Origin: Closterium sp. Naga37s-1
Lineage: Eukaryota; Streptophyta; Zygnematophyceae; Desmidiales; Closteriaceae
Length of the DNA stretch: 64,000 nucleotides
Assembly (NCBI GenBank): GCA_947471745.1
Contig: CANJKZ010000952.1
Location: 1,222,001-1,286,000 of the forward strand
Reading direction: 5' to 3'
The position numbers and the translations under genes are program-made. Shown piece after piece: positions 9,295 through 20,699 of this stretch. Position 1 is the stretch's first letter; each line of letters begins with the position of its first letter. The notes under the pieces are model-generated. The model made no database searches, was not told the origin of the DNA, and worked only from the letters and a program-made list of their open reading frames with translations.

Positions 9295-11763
9295 GGTGTG
9301 AGGCTGCATGGCACAGTTCCTGGTCCCCGAGCAGCAGCGCGGTGGGAAGCTGAAGCGGAAGGCCAGGTGGGGCCTTCATCTTGGCGTGTCGGCGGAGAGC
9401 AAGGGCTGGGAGCTCCTCGACATCGCCGACAACCGGGTGGTCACCACGTCGGACGTGGTGTTCTACGAGACCATGTTGCTGGAGGTGTGGAAGTCGCAGT
9501 ATGGGCCGGCGTCGGGGCGGAGGCCAGTCAACCGCCGACGGACACCTCGACAGCGACGCTCCCTCTGTTCACCGAGGTCGGTGAGCTCGCTGATGAGGAC
9601 GCCGAGGCCGTCCGTCCTCTTTCCCCTTCCCCTGCCCCTTCTGCCCCTCCCCTTGACGCCGACCTGCGTGGGCTGACTCCGGTGTCGGCCCTCGGCGATG
9701 AGGGGAGCAGTGGGGCGTCGCTTGTGGCGCCGACCAAGAGCATCGCCGGCGGCCGACGTGACGCCAAGCAAGTCGGCGTGGGAGTCAAGTCGACGCCGAC
9801 AAGGGAGCAGCGGGCAGTGGAGGTGCAGCCGACCCTGGTAAAGCCGGCGAAGGAGACACCAGCAGGGCAGCAGCCGACAGGGGAGCAGGCAGCAGCGACG
9901 CCGACCAAGGAGCAGTCGGCGACCGGGCAGTCGGCAGGGGAGCCGACCGCAGGGGAGAAGTCGGCTGGGACGCCGACTGAGGAGCAGCAGGACGCTGAGG
10001 ACAGCGACGCCGGTGACGATGGAAGGGACGCCGATGAGGTCTGGTCTGGACCACGGTGTACAGGCCGACTTCGGAGGCCACCCGACTTCTACGTACTGGC
10101 TGCCTTCACCACGGCGTACGACGGGGTCAACGACGACTTGCTGTACGACGACGCCGAGGAGGATGAGGAACTACCGGAGCTCGACCCCGACATGCACGCT
10201 GACCCCGAGCACCGCTGGGATATCTCCACGATGGGGGTGAAGGAGGCGTTGGCAAGCTGGAAGGGCAAGGCGGTGAAAGCTGCCATGGAGGAGGAAATCC
10301 GCAGCCTAATCGGCATGGGAACCTGGGAGCTGGTCGAACGCCCACCTGGGGTGAACATCATGAAGAACCGGTGGGTGTTGACGACGAAGTACCGCATCGA
10401 CGGCACTGTCGAGCGCGAGAAGGCGAGGCTGGTTGTGAAGGGCTTCACGCAGGTGTATGGCGCCGACTACGACGAGACGTACGCGCCGGTGAGCAGCTAC
10501 GTCACGCTGAGGATCTTCCTCAGCATCGTCGCCGTCCTCAACCTCAACCTGATGCAACTCGACATGAAGAACGCCTTCCTGCAGAGCAAGCTCGACCGGG
10601 TGCTTTACATGTACCAGCCGGACCACTTCAACAACGGGACCGGCCGGGTGTGCAAGCTGCTGAAGAGCCTGTACGGGCTGAAGCAGTCGCCGCTGCTGTG
10701 GTACAAGGCGCTCAGCGACGTGCTGGTCGGCACCGAGTGGAAGAAGAGCCAGATCGACGAGGCTCTGTACTTCAAGGTCGGCGACAACGGAGTGGCCTGC
10801 TGGGTGTTGGTCTACGTCGACGACCTGCTCGCCGCCAGCAGCAGCCCCGCGATGCTGAAGGAGCTAAAGGAGCTGCTGAAGGCCCTCTTCGAGCGCGAGG
10901 AAGTTATGGCTGCACCAGCAGGGCTACGCTGACAAGCTGCGTAGGCGGTTCCTCGACGAGGAGCAGACCGGGCGTACCCTGAAGATGCCGGTCTCGGTCG
11001 ACGCCTACGCCAAGCTCACATTCGATGACGAGGAGGCGCAGGAGCGCCAGAAGGAGGAGTATCGGCAGAAAGTCGGCTCACTGCAGTTCACAGCGACAAC
11101 GACGAGGCCGGACATCGCCTTCGCCTGCAGCAAGCTGGGGAGCGGCCTCACGGTGAGGAGCGACCAGCACTGGCGCGAGGTCGACCGCTGCCTCGCCTAC
11201 GTCACCAACACGCGTGACACCGCCCTAGAGTTCGGCGATGGAACTGAGTCGCCCCAGCTGGTCGGCTACGTGGACGCCGACGACGCTGGCGACAAGCAGA
11301 AGCGGACGAGCACGGGAGGCTACGTGTTCGTCTACGGAGGGGCCACGGTCTCCTGGTCGAGCCAGCGCATCAAGTGTGCGGCGTTGTCGTCGACCGAGTC
11401 GGAGTACGTGGCGGCCACGGAAGCCGGCAAGGAGGGACGCCGACTTCGTTTCTCCTTGCAGAGTTCCAGCAGCTGGACGCCGGGACACCGACCGTCCTCC
11501 GCGTGGACAACAAGTCGGCTATCACAGTTTCCGAGGGCATGGAGTTGATGGGCAACCTCAAGCACATGGAGCGGCGACAAGCCTGGCTGCAGCACATGGT
11601 GAAGCGCGGGAAATTCACGCTGAAGTACATCCCGACCACCGAGCAGCCGGCCGACTTCCTAACGAAGGCGCTGCACTACCCGGCCTTCAACCGGTGCTCC
11701 GTCGCAATCGGCCAAGTGCGCCTGGCCGACGTGGGCGACGGTGATGACGACGTGCAGCAGTAG
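9295..11763 (+). pseudogene. pol (integrase tail, RT, RNase H) of family B
   Basis: 9,308-9,530 encodes an integrase C-terminal segment (SAESKGWELLD, TSDVVFYE). RT begins near 10,240 (WKGKAVKAAMEEE, NRWVLTTKYRIDG, QLDMKNAFL) and carries the catalytic YVDD at 10,813-10,824. A small deletion and frame break at ~10,905 removes the expected YLGLEI region of Copia RT. RNase H follows (VGYVDADDAGDKQKRTSTGG, ALSSTESEYVAATEA, VDNKSAI), with a second frameshift near 11,450, and ends at the stop at 11,761-11,763. Confidence 0.8.
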
Positions 11764-11879
11764 GTGCCATGGCTGGAGCGGTGACCGGCGTGCTGTGTGT
11801 TGTGTGCACGCCGACGGGCTATTCTCCGAGTGGTTCTGCCGTGTGGGCTGGGGGCCCAAGCGTGAACGCGGCAGGGGAG

Positions 11880-13013
11880 TGTCAACGGGAGTTGTGGTTG
11901 GCCCCGTCCTCGCTTGGGCGGAGCCGACTTCGTAGTCGGGTGTGCGGGGAGCGCAGCCGATCAGTTGCAGTGAGGGCGCCTAGCTGGAAGGCGCCGAGCA
12001 GGAGGACGCCGTCATGGGCATCAGGACGGCGTCCTGTGAGGCTGGACGCCGACCTGGGCGCCTGGACGGCGTCCTGGGCGCCTGGACGGCATCCTGGGCG
12101 CCTGGACGCCGACCTGGGCGCCTGGACGGCGTCCTGGGCGCCTGGACGCTGACCTGGGCGCCTGGACGGTGTCCTGGGAGGCTGGACGCTGACCTGGGCG
12201 CCTGGATGGCGTCCTGGGCGCCCGGACGCCGACCTGGGCGCCTGGACGGCGTCCTGGGAGGCTGGCCGCCGACTTGGGCGCCTGGACGGCGTCCTGGGCG
12301 CCTGGACGCCGACCTGGGCGCCTGGACGGCGTCCTGGGAGCCTGGACGCCGACCTGAGCGCTTGGACGGCGTCCTGGGAGGCTGGACGCCGACCTGGGCG
12401 TCCGGACGTCGACCTGGGTGCTGGGACACCTCTTCTGGGGACGCCGGTCTGGTGTAGCCGGTGTCCGACTGGGCTGGGCGACCAGGCGTGGTTGCCCGGT
12501 CGACCGAGTTACCTGGGCGACGTGTGCGATGGTCGCCGGGGTGGTTGCTGCGAGACCTACCTCAGAAGTGGTATCCTGAGGTCGACGTGGCTGGTAGGCG
12601 CAGTCGCTGGCGTGGACTCGACCTGGATGTCTGCGCTGTGCATGTGACAAGGAGTGGTGCACCAACCAGCTGCACACACCTGCGAAGCAGGTGCACCGTT
12701 GTCCTGCGGGTGCAACGCTGTGCAGCCGACTTGCTGCAGCGTTGGCACACCGTGGACTTGCAACGTTGGCAAACCGTTACTCTGCAACGCTGCAGCGGTG
12801 CGAGCTCTGCTGCGCTGGATCGCGGTCGACCATGCTGCGCTGGAGGTCGACCAGCAACCTAGCTAGCTCTGATGTAGTCTGTATTGCCAATGTTGTATCA
12901 ACCATTGCTGTGAACCTTTGCTAGTGAAACTCTTGCCAACTTTCCCTGTGAATGCGCAACTAGAGTAAGCACAAGTGAACGACTAAGGAACGAACGCAGA
13001 GATCTCCCTCACA
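11880..13013 (+). repeat. Putative 3' LTR of family B (right end approximate)
   Basis: A GCAGGGGAG polypurine tract at 11,870-11,879 is immediately followed by TGTCAACGGG, the expected order for a Copia 3' LTR. The right end is placed at a CA near 13,013 by length and context only, because no second LTR copy is available for comparison. The interval encloses the 20-bp minisatellite. Confidence 0.5.
12041..12430 (+). repeat. 20-bp minisatellite inside the family B LTR
   Basis: About 19 to 20 copies alternate between two variants, gcctggacggcgtcctgggc and gcctggacgccgacctgggc. The period is exactly 20, so three units fill each 60 bases. Each first-type unit holds the short inverted repeat GGACG-G-CGTCC. 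If the LTR call is right, the array sits in U3, upstream of the transcription start. Confidence 0.85.
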
Positions 13014-13040
13014 CCCGTGCCTAGCCCGTAGTCTAGCTCC

Positions 13041-13340
13041 CGATGATTAAGTTATCTCCGCAGTACCTGAACTGGTACCCCATCGTTGAAGTACAATACT
13101 CCGTATCTGCACAGGCGAAACAGAAGGGGGTTGAGGTACTGAAGGAGTAGGAGGAGAGGCTTGGAGAAGGCAAGTTCTTTCTCACTTGCTTTACCGATGC
13201 TACTCGGGCTTCTGAGAAGGAGGATTTCTCTTCTGTGGGATGATACATTTGCCTGGTTGAGGGAGGTCCCGTTAGTTGGAGGTCCAAGAGCAGACGGAGA
13301 CGGCACTTTCCTCGGAAGAGTCTGAGTACAGGTCAATGTT
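13041..13340 (+). pseudogene. RNase H scrap of a third Copia family (C)
   Basis: Read in one frame with two stops, the segment encodes FTDATRASEKEDFSSVG, then YICLVEGGPVSWRSKS. This has the spacing of the Copia RNase H block (Asp-containing strand, then G-Y-x-F/C-L-x-x-G-x-P/A-V-S-W-x-S). Nothing else of the element is recognisable, and it ends where the duplicated block at 13,344 begins. Confidence 0.5.
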
Positions 13341-13343
13341 TCA

Positions 13344-13530
13344 TCATGGCTCCTGTTCCTAACGAGCATGCTGAGCCTAGTGGTCAGTACGCAGAGCTGG
13401 TGGGGTGGATCATGTACCTGATGACTTGCACTCGTCCAGACCTCGCGTTCCCTGTCAGCATCCTTGCTTTCTTTGCGGCGACAGGGAGACACCGACCTAT
13501 ACACTGGGCGGCCGCTAAGAGGGTACTACT
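13344..13530 (+). pseudogene. Copia RT-RNase H connection fragment
   Basis: Encodes the conserved Copia stretch EPSGQYAELVGWIMYLMTCT, then RPDLAFPVSILA, then HWAAAKR, and breaks off into satellite at ~13,528. It is a piece without catalytic residues. The intact context is in the second copy (23,735-23,918), where it follows RT sequence. Confidence 0.8.
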
Positions 13531-14030
13531 AAATATATGTGCGTTACCTAACATCATATTTCGTACTAAGTGTACGTGCATTTCACAACCTTACGTCTCG
13601 TACTAAGTGTAAGTGCGTTATTTAACCTTATGTTTCATACTATTCGTAAGTGCGTCAATTAAACATTATGTTTGGTATAGAGTGTAAGTAACTTATTTAA
13701 CATTTTTTTTTGTATAAATCGTAAATGGTTCAATTAACGTTATGTTTTTTCTATATGTAAATGCGTTACTTAACCTTACGTCCGATACTAGGTGTATGTG
13801 CGTTACGTAATCTTATGTTTGGTACTAAGTGTAGGTTCGTTACTTAATATTTTGTTTCGTACTAAGCGCAATTGCGTTCGTTTCGTACTAAGGGTAGGTG
13901 CATTGCTTAACCATATAATTCATACTAAGTGTAGGAGGTTTACTTACCTTATGTTTGATAGTAATTGAAACTCCGCTACGTAAGCTGATATTTGGTACTA
14001 ATTGTAAGTGTAATATTTTTCCTTATTTGG
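13528..14030. repeat. AT-rich ~37-bp satellite, copy 1 (about 14 units)
   Basis: Degenerate tandem units of ~36-38 bp with core gtactaagtgtaagtgcgtt, then acttaaccttatgttt. One unit is shortened to ~26 bp. It contrasts sharply with the GC-rich surroundings. An essentially identical array is at 23,919-24,421. Confidence 0.9.
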
Positions 14031-14049
14031 TTGCTGCCCTGGGTGCTGA

Positions 14050-14776
14050 GCCTACTGAGGTAGACTAGGAGCGCTTTGACAGGACCCGAACAGCACGGTT
14101 GGTTAGGCAGTCTCGTGACGCATTGCACTCGGCAGTCTCCTCCCAGAGTCTGAGGAGGCTCACTTCACCAAGGTTCAAGCTGCCAAGGACTTGATTGCTA
14201 TGATTAAGACTCGTTATTCCACTCCCTCCTCCGCCTCTCTTGGTCGCCTCCTCATGCCCTTTCTATTTCTCGACCTAGGAGCGTTTGACCGCACTGCTGA
14301 CCTTATCACCCACCTGCTCTTGCTAGTCGTCAGCTACCGTGCTGCGTGTACTGAGGCTGAGCTTGCACTGCTCCCCCCGCCCATGGCGATCACTATTCAC
14401 TTCATTGTAACTAGCCCCCCTGACCGCCTTGCACCTGTCCGTGACGCGCTTCTTCGGAACTACCCTAGTGCGCTCACTATCGATGTCCTTGAGATAGCTC
14501 TCAAGGACATCGAGAGCAACATCCGCTCCGTTGCCTCCGCTTCTGGCGCCGTAGTTCCCCTGCTCTTCCACGGGTGCATTGTCCCACAGCTTCCCACCTT
14601 CATTGCTTCTCTTGCCTCTACTGCGTCTCCTGCTTCTGACGAGACTGCAGCCGTGTCCACCACGAGTGGGCGGCCCCGAGGCAGGGGAGGAAAGAGAGGG
14701 GGGAAGGGTGGTGGCACTGGTGGTGGTAGCGGGGGTGGTGGAGGTACTTGTGCCACTAGTGCGTCTGGTGGAGGCT
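14050..14776 (+). pseudogene. gag fragment of A lineage (3' truncated)
   Basis: Encodes gag from around TRFKLPRT-like sequence, with IKTRYSTPSSASLGRLL, DLGAFDRTADLITHLL and SYRAACTEAELALLPPP, into a Gly-rich tail. It is cut at 14,776, where minus-strand RNase H of A2 starts. Upstream stops (for example near 14,070) break the N-terminal part. Confidence 0.75.
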
Positions 14777-16735
14777 CTCGAAACAGGAGGATCATGGCCT
14801 TGTTGTCAGCGATCAAGGTCGGTGCAGAGCGAGGCCGCTCACCAAGGTCGGTGAGTAAGAAGGACAACCAGCGAAGCTCCTGCGCAACCATGGCACCAGC
14901 GTAGATCTCTGCCTCTGCGCTAGACTGTGCCACAGACGACGACCGAATAAACCTCCACGACACAGCTCCAGCGCCCAAGCTGAAACAGTACCCATGTGTC
15001 GACCTCTTGGTCTGCACGTCGTCCCAGTGACCGGTCAGCACAACTGGTTGTATCCCTTCGAGAAGAAGCCCCATGCCTGATGTTGTCGCCAGGTACTTCG
15101 CCACCCTCACAGCAGCCGTCCAATGAACAGGACGGTGTCTCCCAGTCGCAACAAAGCGAAAAAGGACGCTGACGGGAAAAGCGAGGTTCGGACGAGTACA
15201 AGTCATCAGGTAATGAGGGAGCCCACAAGCTCTGTGTAAGGACCACTGGACTCAAAGGGCACATCGGGAAAAGGGCCGGTGAGTCAGTGGTCAACGGCAT
15301 GAGGAGTGGGCAGTGTGGTGGAAAACTTAAACCCCAACCGCAGAAGGACCTGCTGCACCGTGTGTGTCTGAGTCAGTGTGATGGTGCAAGCGGCTCTGTC
15401 CCTGGTGATCTGCAAGCCAAGGTAGCGACGCAGTTCACCCATGTCAGTGCACGTGTGTCTCTTCTGCAGCTCGGATTTCACCTCAGCCAGAGCGACCCTG
15501 TCTGGTGTAGTGAATACCAGGTCGTTGACATAGACAAGAACGAAGAACAGAGTGGAACCAGTGCGGACAATAGCGACGGGTCGGCGGACGAAGGACGGAA
15601 CCTGAGGTAAGTAAGAGTGGTGCGTAACGTGTCGTGCCACTCACGGGGCGCCCGGCGGAGACCGTAGACTGGTCGCCTCAGGCTCCACTGGGTCCCAGGT
15701 GGGAGAGTGCCAGTGAAGCCAGGAGGACGGCGAAGCCAGTTCTCCTCGTGTAATCGGCCCTGCAGAAAGGCAATGGAGAAGTTGAGGGAGTTCAGCTCGT
15801 AGTTTCGCTGTGCTGCAACGTGAAGTAACACCTGAAGTGTAGTCATCTTCGGGGTCGGGGCGAAGGTCTGGAAGAAGTCAAATCCCTCACGCTGACTGAA
15901 GCCCCTAGCCACATAGTGCGCCATGAAGACAGGCGGTGACCCAGGCGACCGCTTCACCTTGAAGATCCACATGCCATCAACCACGTTCGCCCTAGGAGGG
16001 GGAACTGCGTCGACGTAGGTGCCCGTGGCTCTCCAAGACGCCATGTCTGAGTCCATGGCTGTTATCCACTGAGAGGCCCACTGCCCTGACACTGCCTCAC
16101 GGTACGTGCGAGGAGTTGGTATGTCAAAGGCGTCGGGGTCTCCCTCAGGGGCTAGCAGCATGGCACAGAGGTGGGGAGAAGCGGCTGCCAAGAACTTCAG
16201 CTTAAACTGCCTGTCCACTAGGACGTCACAGCCAAGAGCAGACTCACTTCCGGCGGACAAAGGACGTGCATCCACCACGAGGGTGGCGTAGTCAAGGCGG
16301 CGAGTGGCGGCAAAGTCACTGACAGCGGCAACAAGAGCCGAGACAGATGACGGAGAGGCTCGAGGGCCCGTCACAAGAGAATCGAGAACACGTGAGACAA
16401 CAGGACAAGCAATGCAGTAGTAGTCAGTGATAGGGTGAGAAGAGGCTGTAAGAGATGACTCAGGAGGTGACGAGAGAACAGACGTAGGTGGAGAACGACG
16501 AGGACTAAAACGACGCAGAACAGTGCGGAGGTCGTCAACAGGAGACGAGGGACGAGCACATGGGGGACAAGGGGTGACCCGAAGTGCAAGACAACAGGAG
16601 GAGCGGGCTGTGAACAAGGAGGAGAGAAAACAGCCGGGGACGAGTTCGGAGGAGGAAGAACGTGAGCAGTAGGAGGCGGTGAGAGGTCCGGAGAGGAGGA
16701 AGGGAGACCAAGGGCCCTAAGGCCACTCACAGGTG
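14777..16735 (-). pseudogene. RT-RNase H of A2
   Basis: RT motifs are readable: [49 protein letters not shown] and [15 protein letters not shown]. At 15,521-15,532 the catalytic box reads YVND instead of YVDD, which replaces an essential aspartate. RNase H continues ([39 protein letters not shown]) and breaks off at 14,777. Frame breaks occur near 15,290 and 15,600. Most related copies still have YVDD. Confidence 0.8.
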
Positions 16736-17205
16736 GGAACAGCTGCTGCAAAAGTGACGGCTGGGGCTGCTGCTGCTGCTGCTGCTCCTGCGGCTGCTGC
16801 AGAACCTGCTGCTGCAACTCCTGCTGCTGCTGCTCCATCTCCAATCTCTCCTGCTCCAACCCCGCCCACTCCTCACGCTCGAGCCAAAGAAGCTCCTGGG
16901 ACGCGTCGGGTAGCGGTGGGGAGGCAGAGTAGGTGCCGCAGAAGCAGTGCCTCCAGCTCCAGCCTCCTCAGCACGAGCACCTCCAGTGCCAGTACCAACA
17001 ACTCCAGGACCCCCAGAACTAGCACCCCCAGCGCCAGTACCCTCAGAACTAGCACCTCCAGTGCCAGTACCCTCAGCTCCAACACCCCCAGAACTAGCAC
17101 CTCCAGTGCCAGCACCCGCAGCTCCAGCACCCGCAGAACCAGCACCTCCAGCGCACGTGCCTCCAGCACCAACACCCCCAGATTCGACTGCAACCTGTCG
17201 CGGTA
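16736..17205 (-). repeat. Gly/Ala-rich spacer and Gln block of A2
   Basis: Same spacer as in the other A copies: [20 protein letters not shown] repeats at ~16,920-17,190, then a Gln-rich block from CAG/CTG triplets around 16,764-16,830, just upstream of the RT-side motif [11 protein letters not shown]. Confidence 0.8.
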
Positions 17206-18650
17206 GTGCCGAAGGCTGCTGCGGACACTGTGGGGAAGGAGGCGGTAGGTGACGTGCTACCGAGGGGAGAGGGGTAGCGTGGGACACACCTGACAGGGCA
17301 GGACCAGGGGGGCGGGTGTGCAGGAGGAGCGGGAGCAGAAGGAGGAGCGGGGGCGAGGAAAAGGGGAGGTGGGGGTGGGGGGGGGGGGAGGGGGGGAGGG
17401 AGAACCGTGAGACCTCGATAGGGGTGGCGGGTGTAGTAGGACACAAACTCGTCAAACCGGACGTCACGAGATTCGTGTGGTCGCGGAAGAAGCATTGAGA
17501 CGCGCCAGAGTCCAGCGTGAAAGATTGCGACGCGTCAACCGTAGGTGCACCTGGGCTAGTAGCTACACAAGCACCTAGATTGGAATCACAAGCACCTACA
17601 CTAGTAACAGGCAAGGATCCTAAGGTACGAACACGCGAGCAAACAGATTCAACAGCACTATAGTCAACATCGGCATACATCACAGAAGGAGATCCCAAGG
17701 CATCAACTAACTCTACCACAGACATGTCCCACAAAGCAAGACCAAGAGAGCGAGTAAGCGGGGCCCAGTCCGGAGAGGGGCCAAAGCCGTACTGCGTGCG
17801 GACGCGGTCCGTAAGCTGCGCAAAGCATTGACCCTGTGAGTGAAGACGGCCACAGCGGAGACCCTAACGGTTGCCAGTCTGAACCAAGTGCTGGCAAGAA
17901 GTCGGAGGGGCATCACGGGACGACCAGCTGGGTGGGCCACTGTCACGTCCAGCGCTCCCTGGTCCACCAGGTCCCCACTGCTGAGGCTGCTGCTGCACCT
18001 ACCGCTGAACCTGCTGCTGCCGCTGTCCCTGTTGTTGTTGCTGCTGCTGCTGCTGCTGCTGTCCCTGCTATGGCTGCTGCTGCTGGGAGTGCTGCCGCTG
18101 CTGTGCCATGTACCAAGCAGCCGCTCCTGCTCCCCCTCCCGTCGGGCCCAGTACCACCTCCTGTGCAGCCTCCACCAGACGCACTAGTGCCACCAATACC
18201 TCCGACACCCCCTCCACTACCACCACCGCTACCACCCTTCCCCCCTTTCTTACCTCCCTTCCCCCTGCGCCTTCCACCCATGGTGGACACGGCCACAGTC
18301 TCGTCAGAAGCAGGAGACGCAGTCAAGGCAATAGAAGCAGTGAAGGTGGGGAGGTGTGGGACAGTACACCCCTGAAAGAGCGGTGAAACTACAGAGGCTG
18401 ACCGGAGGCAACGGAGCGGATGTTGCTCTCGATGTCCTTGATAGCTGTCTCAAGGACGTCGATAGTGAGCGCACTAGGGTGCTTCCAAAGAAGCGCGTCC
18501 TGGACAGGTGCAAGGCGGCCAGGGAGGCTAGTGGCGATGAAGTGAATAGTGATCGGCATGGGCGGGGGGAGTAGTGCAAGCTCAGCCTCAGTACAAGCAG
18601 CACGGTAGCTGACGTCGAGCAAGTGCATGTGGGTGATAAGAATCCTGGGT
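17206..18650 (-). pseudogene. gag-protease of A2 fused to the integrase tail
   Basis: The gag part (18,650-18,300) encodes SYRAACTEAELALLPPP and LTIDVLETAIKDIESN. A Gly-rich and Gln-rich tail follows. The protease motif FTLDSGASQCFFRDH ends at ~17,475 and continues within two codons into the post-integrase segment (LTSLCPTTPATPIEVS frame; FDEFVSYYTRHPYRG in the adjacent frame). About 1.5 kb expected between them is missing. Confidence 0.75.
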
Positions 18651-18840
18651 ACAACACAAGGCTACGTATAGGCACGTCACAAGGCAGGTAACCAGGATGT
18701 TACTCGAAAGTACCAAGCATCGAGAACCGACGGGAACGGGACCTTCCCGAATTTGGTAGAAGCATTCGGTGATAATAACGCGCGAAATAGATCACGGGAG
18801 ATAAATCTAGAAACAACAGTTAAGTGTAAAGCCCGCAATC

Positions 18841-20285
18841 CTAATCAAAGCATAAAACAAAATGGAAGTAGTAAAGCAACAAATAGGAAATACGTGCAGA
18901 TTTGCAAATAGAAATTAGGATTAAGGTAATTCCAGGTAGAACGGACGGCATACTCTCACACCAGTTATCCGCTGATAGGCGTGCTTGCAAAAGCAGCTTG
19001 CGCATGATGACCGGTAAGGTTGTGTTCACCGTTCTGTTACACCCTGCTGTTGATGCTGGTAAGGAAGTAAATGTAACCGATTGATTCCCCTCTTTGCCAG
19101 GTAAGTCTTGAATTGCTGGGACTGATACTCCAACACCCCGTCTGTCTAAAAACTCTTGAGTAGTAAATCTCTCTCTAGTTCGGCTACCGGAATCGATGTA
19201 ACAAAGTCTTTGTAAGCAAGGTCGGGAGAAAGGATGAGCGCATGCCAGGCGTAATGAGTAGCGGTGTCGACGAAGGTAAAGGCGTAGTTAAAATGAGGTC
19301 GTCCTTCATGTCGCGGAATCACTAATATATTGCTATACACTGTCTCCAGTGCTTTATACGAAGGTGCGCTTGGATTATGATGAGACGGGAACGGCTGCTG
19401 ATGAAGATCTACTTCAGGACACAGCGTGCAGATATGACAGGGCTGGCGAAGCTCCTGTCCTTAAGACAAGAGTAAGTCATATTTGTAAAGTACCCCAAAG
19501 CTTATATTGTTGTAAGTCGTGGTGCCGCTAGGATGTCCTACCTGAGCATGCCAAGTTGCCTCAGATGCTGTGTGTCCTGCACATCCTCAATAAAAATATG
19601 AGTTGGCAAAAAATGCGCTGTAGTTCGAAGGACTACGATGAGATTCAGTTTCTCGTGTAGCGCGCCGAGTTGCTGACAAGTCGACAACAAGCGGACCTGT
19701 CGAGTGAGAAGAAGTCGAAGGTATGGACAGATGTTGCATTGTTTCTGCTGTTCCTTCTCCCGTACTCAATGATTACGCTGCTGCAAATGAAGTTCCCGGT
19801 GTGCCGGCTACTGATGCAATCGGTGTTGTGTCTTCATGCAGGAGACCAAGATAGTCATGTTTGGTGTTGAGCTCCTTCGAGTGACAGTCAGTCCAGGTAC
19901 CAAAGACGAGAACTCGTTTATTGTGAGCTGAAGTTTTGTCGCATTGCACATTATGTACAAAAACCCCGACTTGCTGTACTGCTTTCGCTATGTAGTATCC
20001 TCCCCGTGAAGAGTAGAGTTTTATCTCACAGTGTGTGCTCTCACATTCCAGGTGTACGCCCTTCGCCATGAGCTGATTGGCGCTAAGAAGATTATAGCCA
20101 AGACCAGGCACGATAAGAACGTGCAGGAGCTGGATGACAGTGTCAGTCTCCGGCGATTGTAGAAGAATTGTCCCTTGACGACGGTTACGTAGAGTCTGGT
20201 TGTTTGCGACTGTAACAGTAACCTCGTGTTGAACCTTTTCCTCATTTACAAAGAACCTGTTATTGATGTCTGATGTGCACATGTG
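18841..20285 (-). pseudogene. Protease-integrase remnants of family D
   Basis: The 20,282-19,773 frame encodes VTVANNQTLRNRRQGTILLQ, VLIVPGLGYNLLSANQLM and LYSSRGGYYIA. This is the protease-linker region just after the (lost) D-S/T-G motif. Around 19,340 the frame VIPRHEGRPHFNYAFTFVDT aligns with the start of the integrase core. At 19,029, NTTLPVIMRKLLLQARLSAD matches the segment after the catalytic Glu. Frames are broken between the pieces. Confidence 0.65.
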
Positions 20286-20699
20286 TTGTGTGCAGCAACT
20301 ATCAAGAAACCGAACGATGGGTCCTTACTCTGCGTTGGCGGAACATCGGCGTACTGCGGGTCGACTTGAAATCGGCTTCATGACTTCATCAGGTGCAAAC
20401 GTTGGAAGAGAGCCCGGAATACAAGAGCCAGTGCGTGTCATCCAAGCTTGAACATTATGGGTTTTTGTTGGTGCTGATACTGTCCGTGTCTTCGGCTGTG
20501 CAGCATAAGTAGTTGCGGCGGCTACCTGTGGTGAAGCAGCGAGCGTGCGGTGTGATGAAGACTGGCGAAGTTTAGGACAGTGGCCACATGAGTGTCCAGA
20601 GGTCCGGTAGTGATGACATAACGGTTGTGTGTAGTGCTGTTGCTGACTCTGCTGCTGGTGCTGAAAATGTTTTTGTCATTGTTGCTCTTGAGGCTGTTC

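Larger units (their letters stand above)
9295..13013 (+). mobile_element. Ty1/Copia family B, 3' part with LTR
   Basis: From ~9,295 the sequence changes from A lineage to a distinct Copia family with different codon usage (many GTC, GAC and AAG codons). It retains an integrase C-terminal piece, RT, RNase H and a 3' LTR. The 5' half is missing, replaced by A1 without any LTR at the junction, so this is a recombination joint rather than a clean insertion. Confidence 0.8.
13344..14776 (+). repeat. Duplicated block, copy 1 (1,433 bp)
   Basis: Matches 23,735-25,167 at a constant offset of 10,391 bp, with about four single-base differences and no indels noticed. It carries three unrelated things in the same order: an RT fragment, an AT-rich satellite and the start of an A-type gag. 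Copy 2 is embedded in longer matching element sequence on both sides, so copy 1 is the truncated derivative. The right joint shares GAGG and the left joint TCATGG with the adjoining sequence. Confidence 0.95.
14773..18650 (-). mobile_element. Ty1/Copia element A2 (internally deleted, both ends missing)
   Basis: Reading 18,650 to 14,773 on the minus strand: gag fragment, Gly-rich tail, protease, then a direct jump to the sequence that normally follows integrase, the spacer, a Q-rich block, RT and RNase H. The GAG-pre-integrase domain and integrase core are absent. No LTR is present at either end. The 3' end is fused tail-to-tail to plus-strand gag at 14,776. Confidence 0.85.

Noticed and set aside
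11980..12677. Minus- and plus-strand ORFs with RRPGAQVGVQ or GRLDGVLGAW repeats
   Set aside because: They translate the 20-bp minisatellite of the family B LTR.
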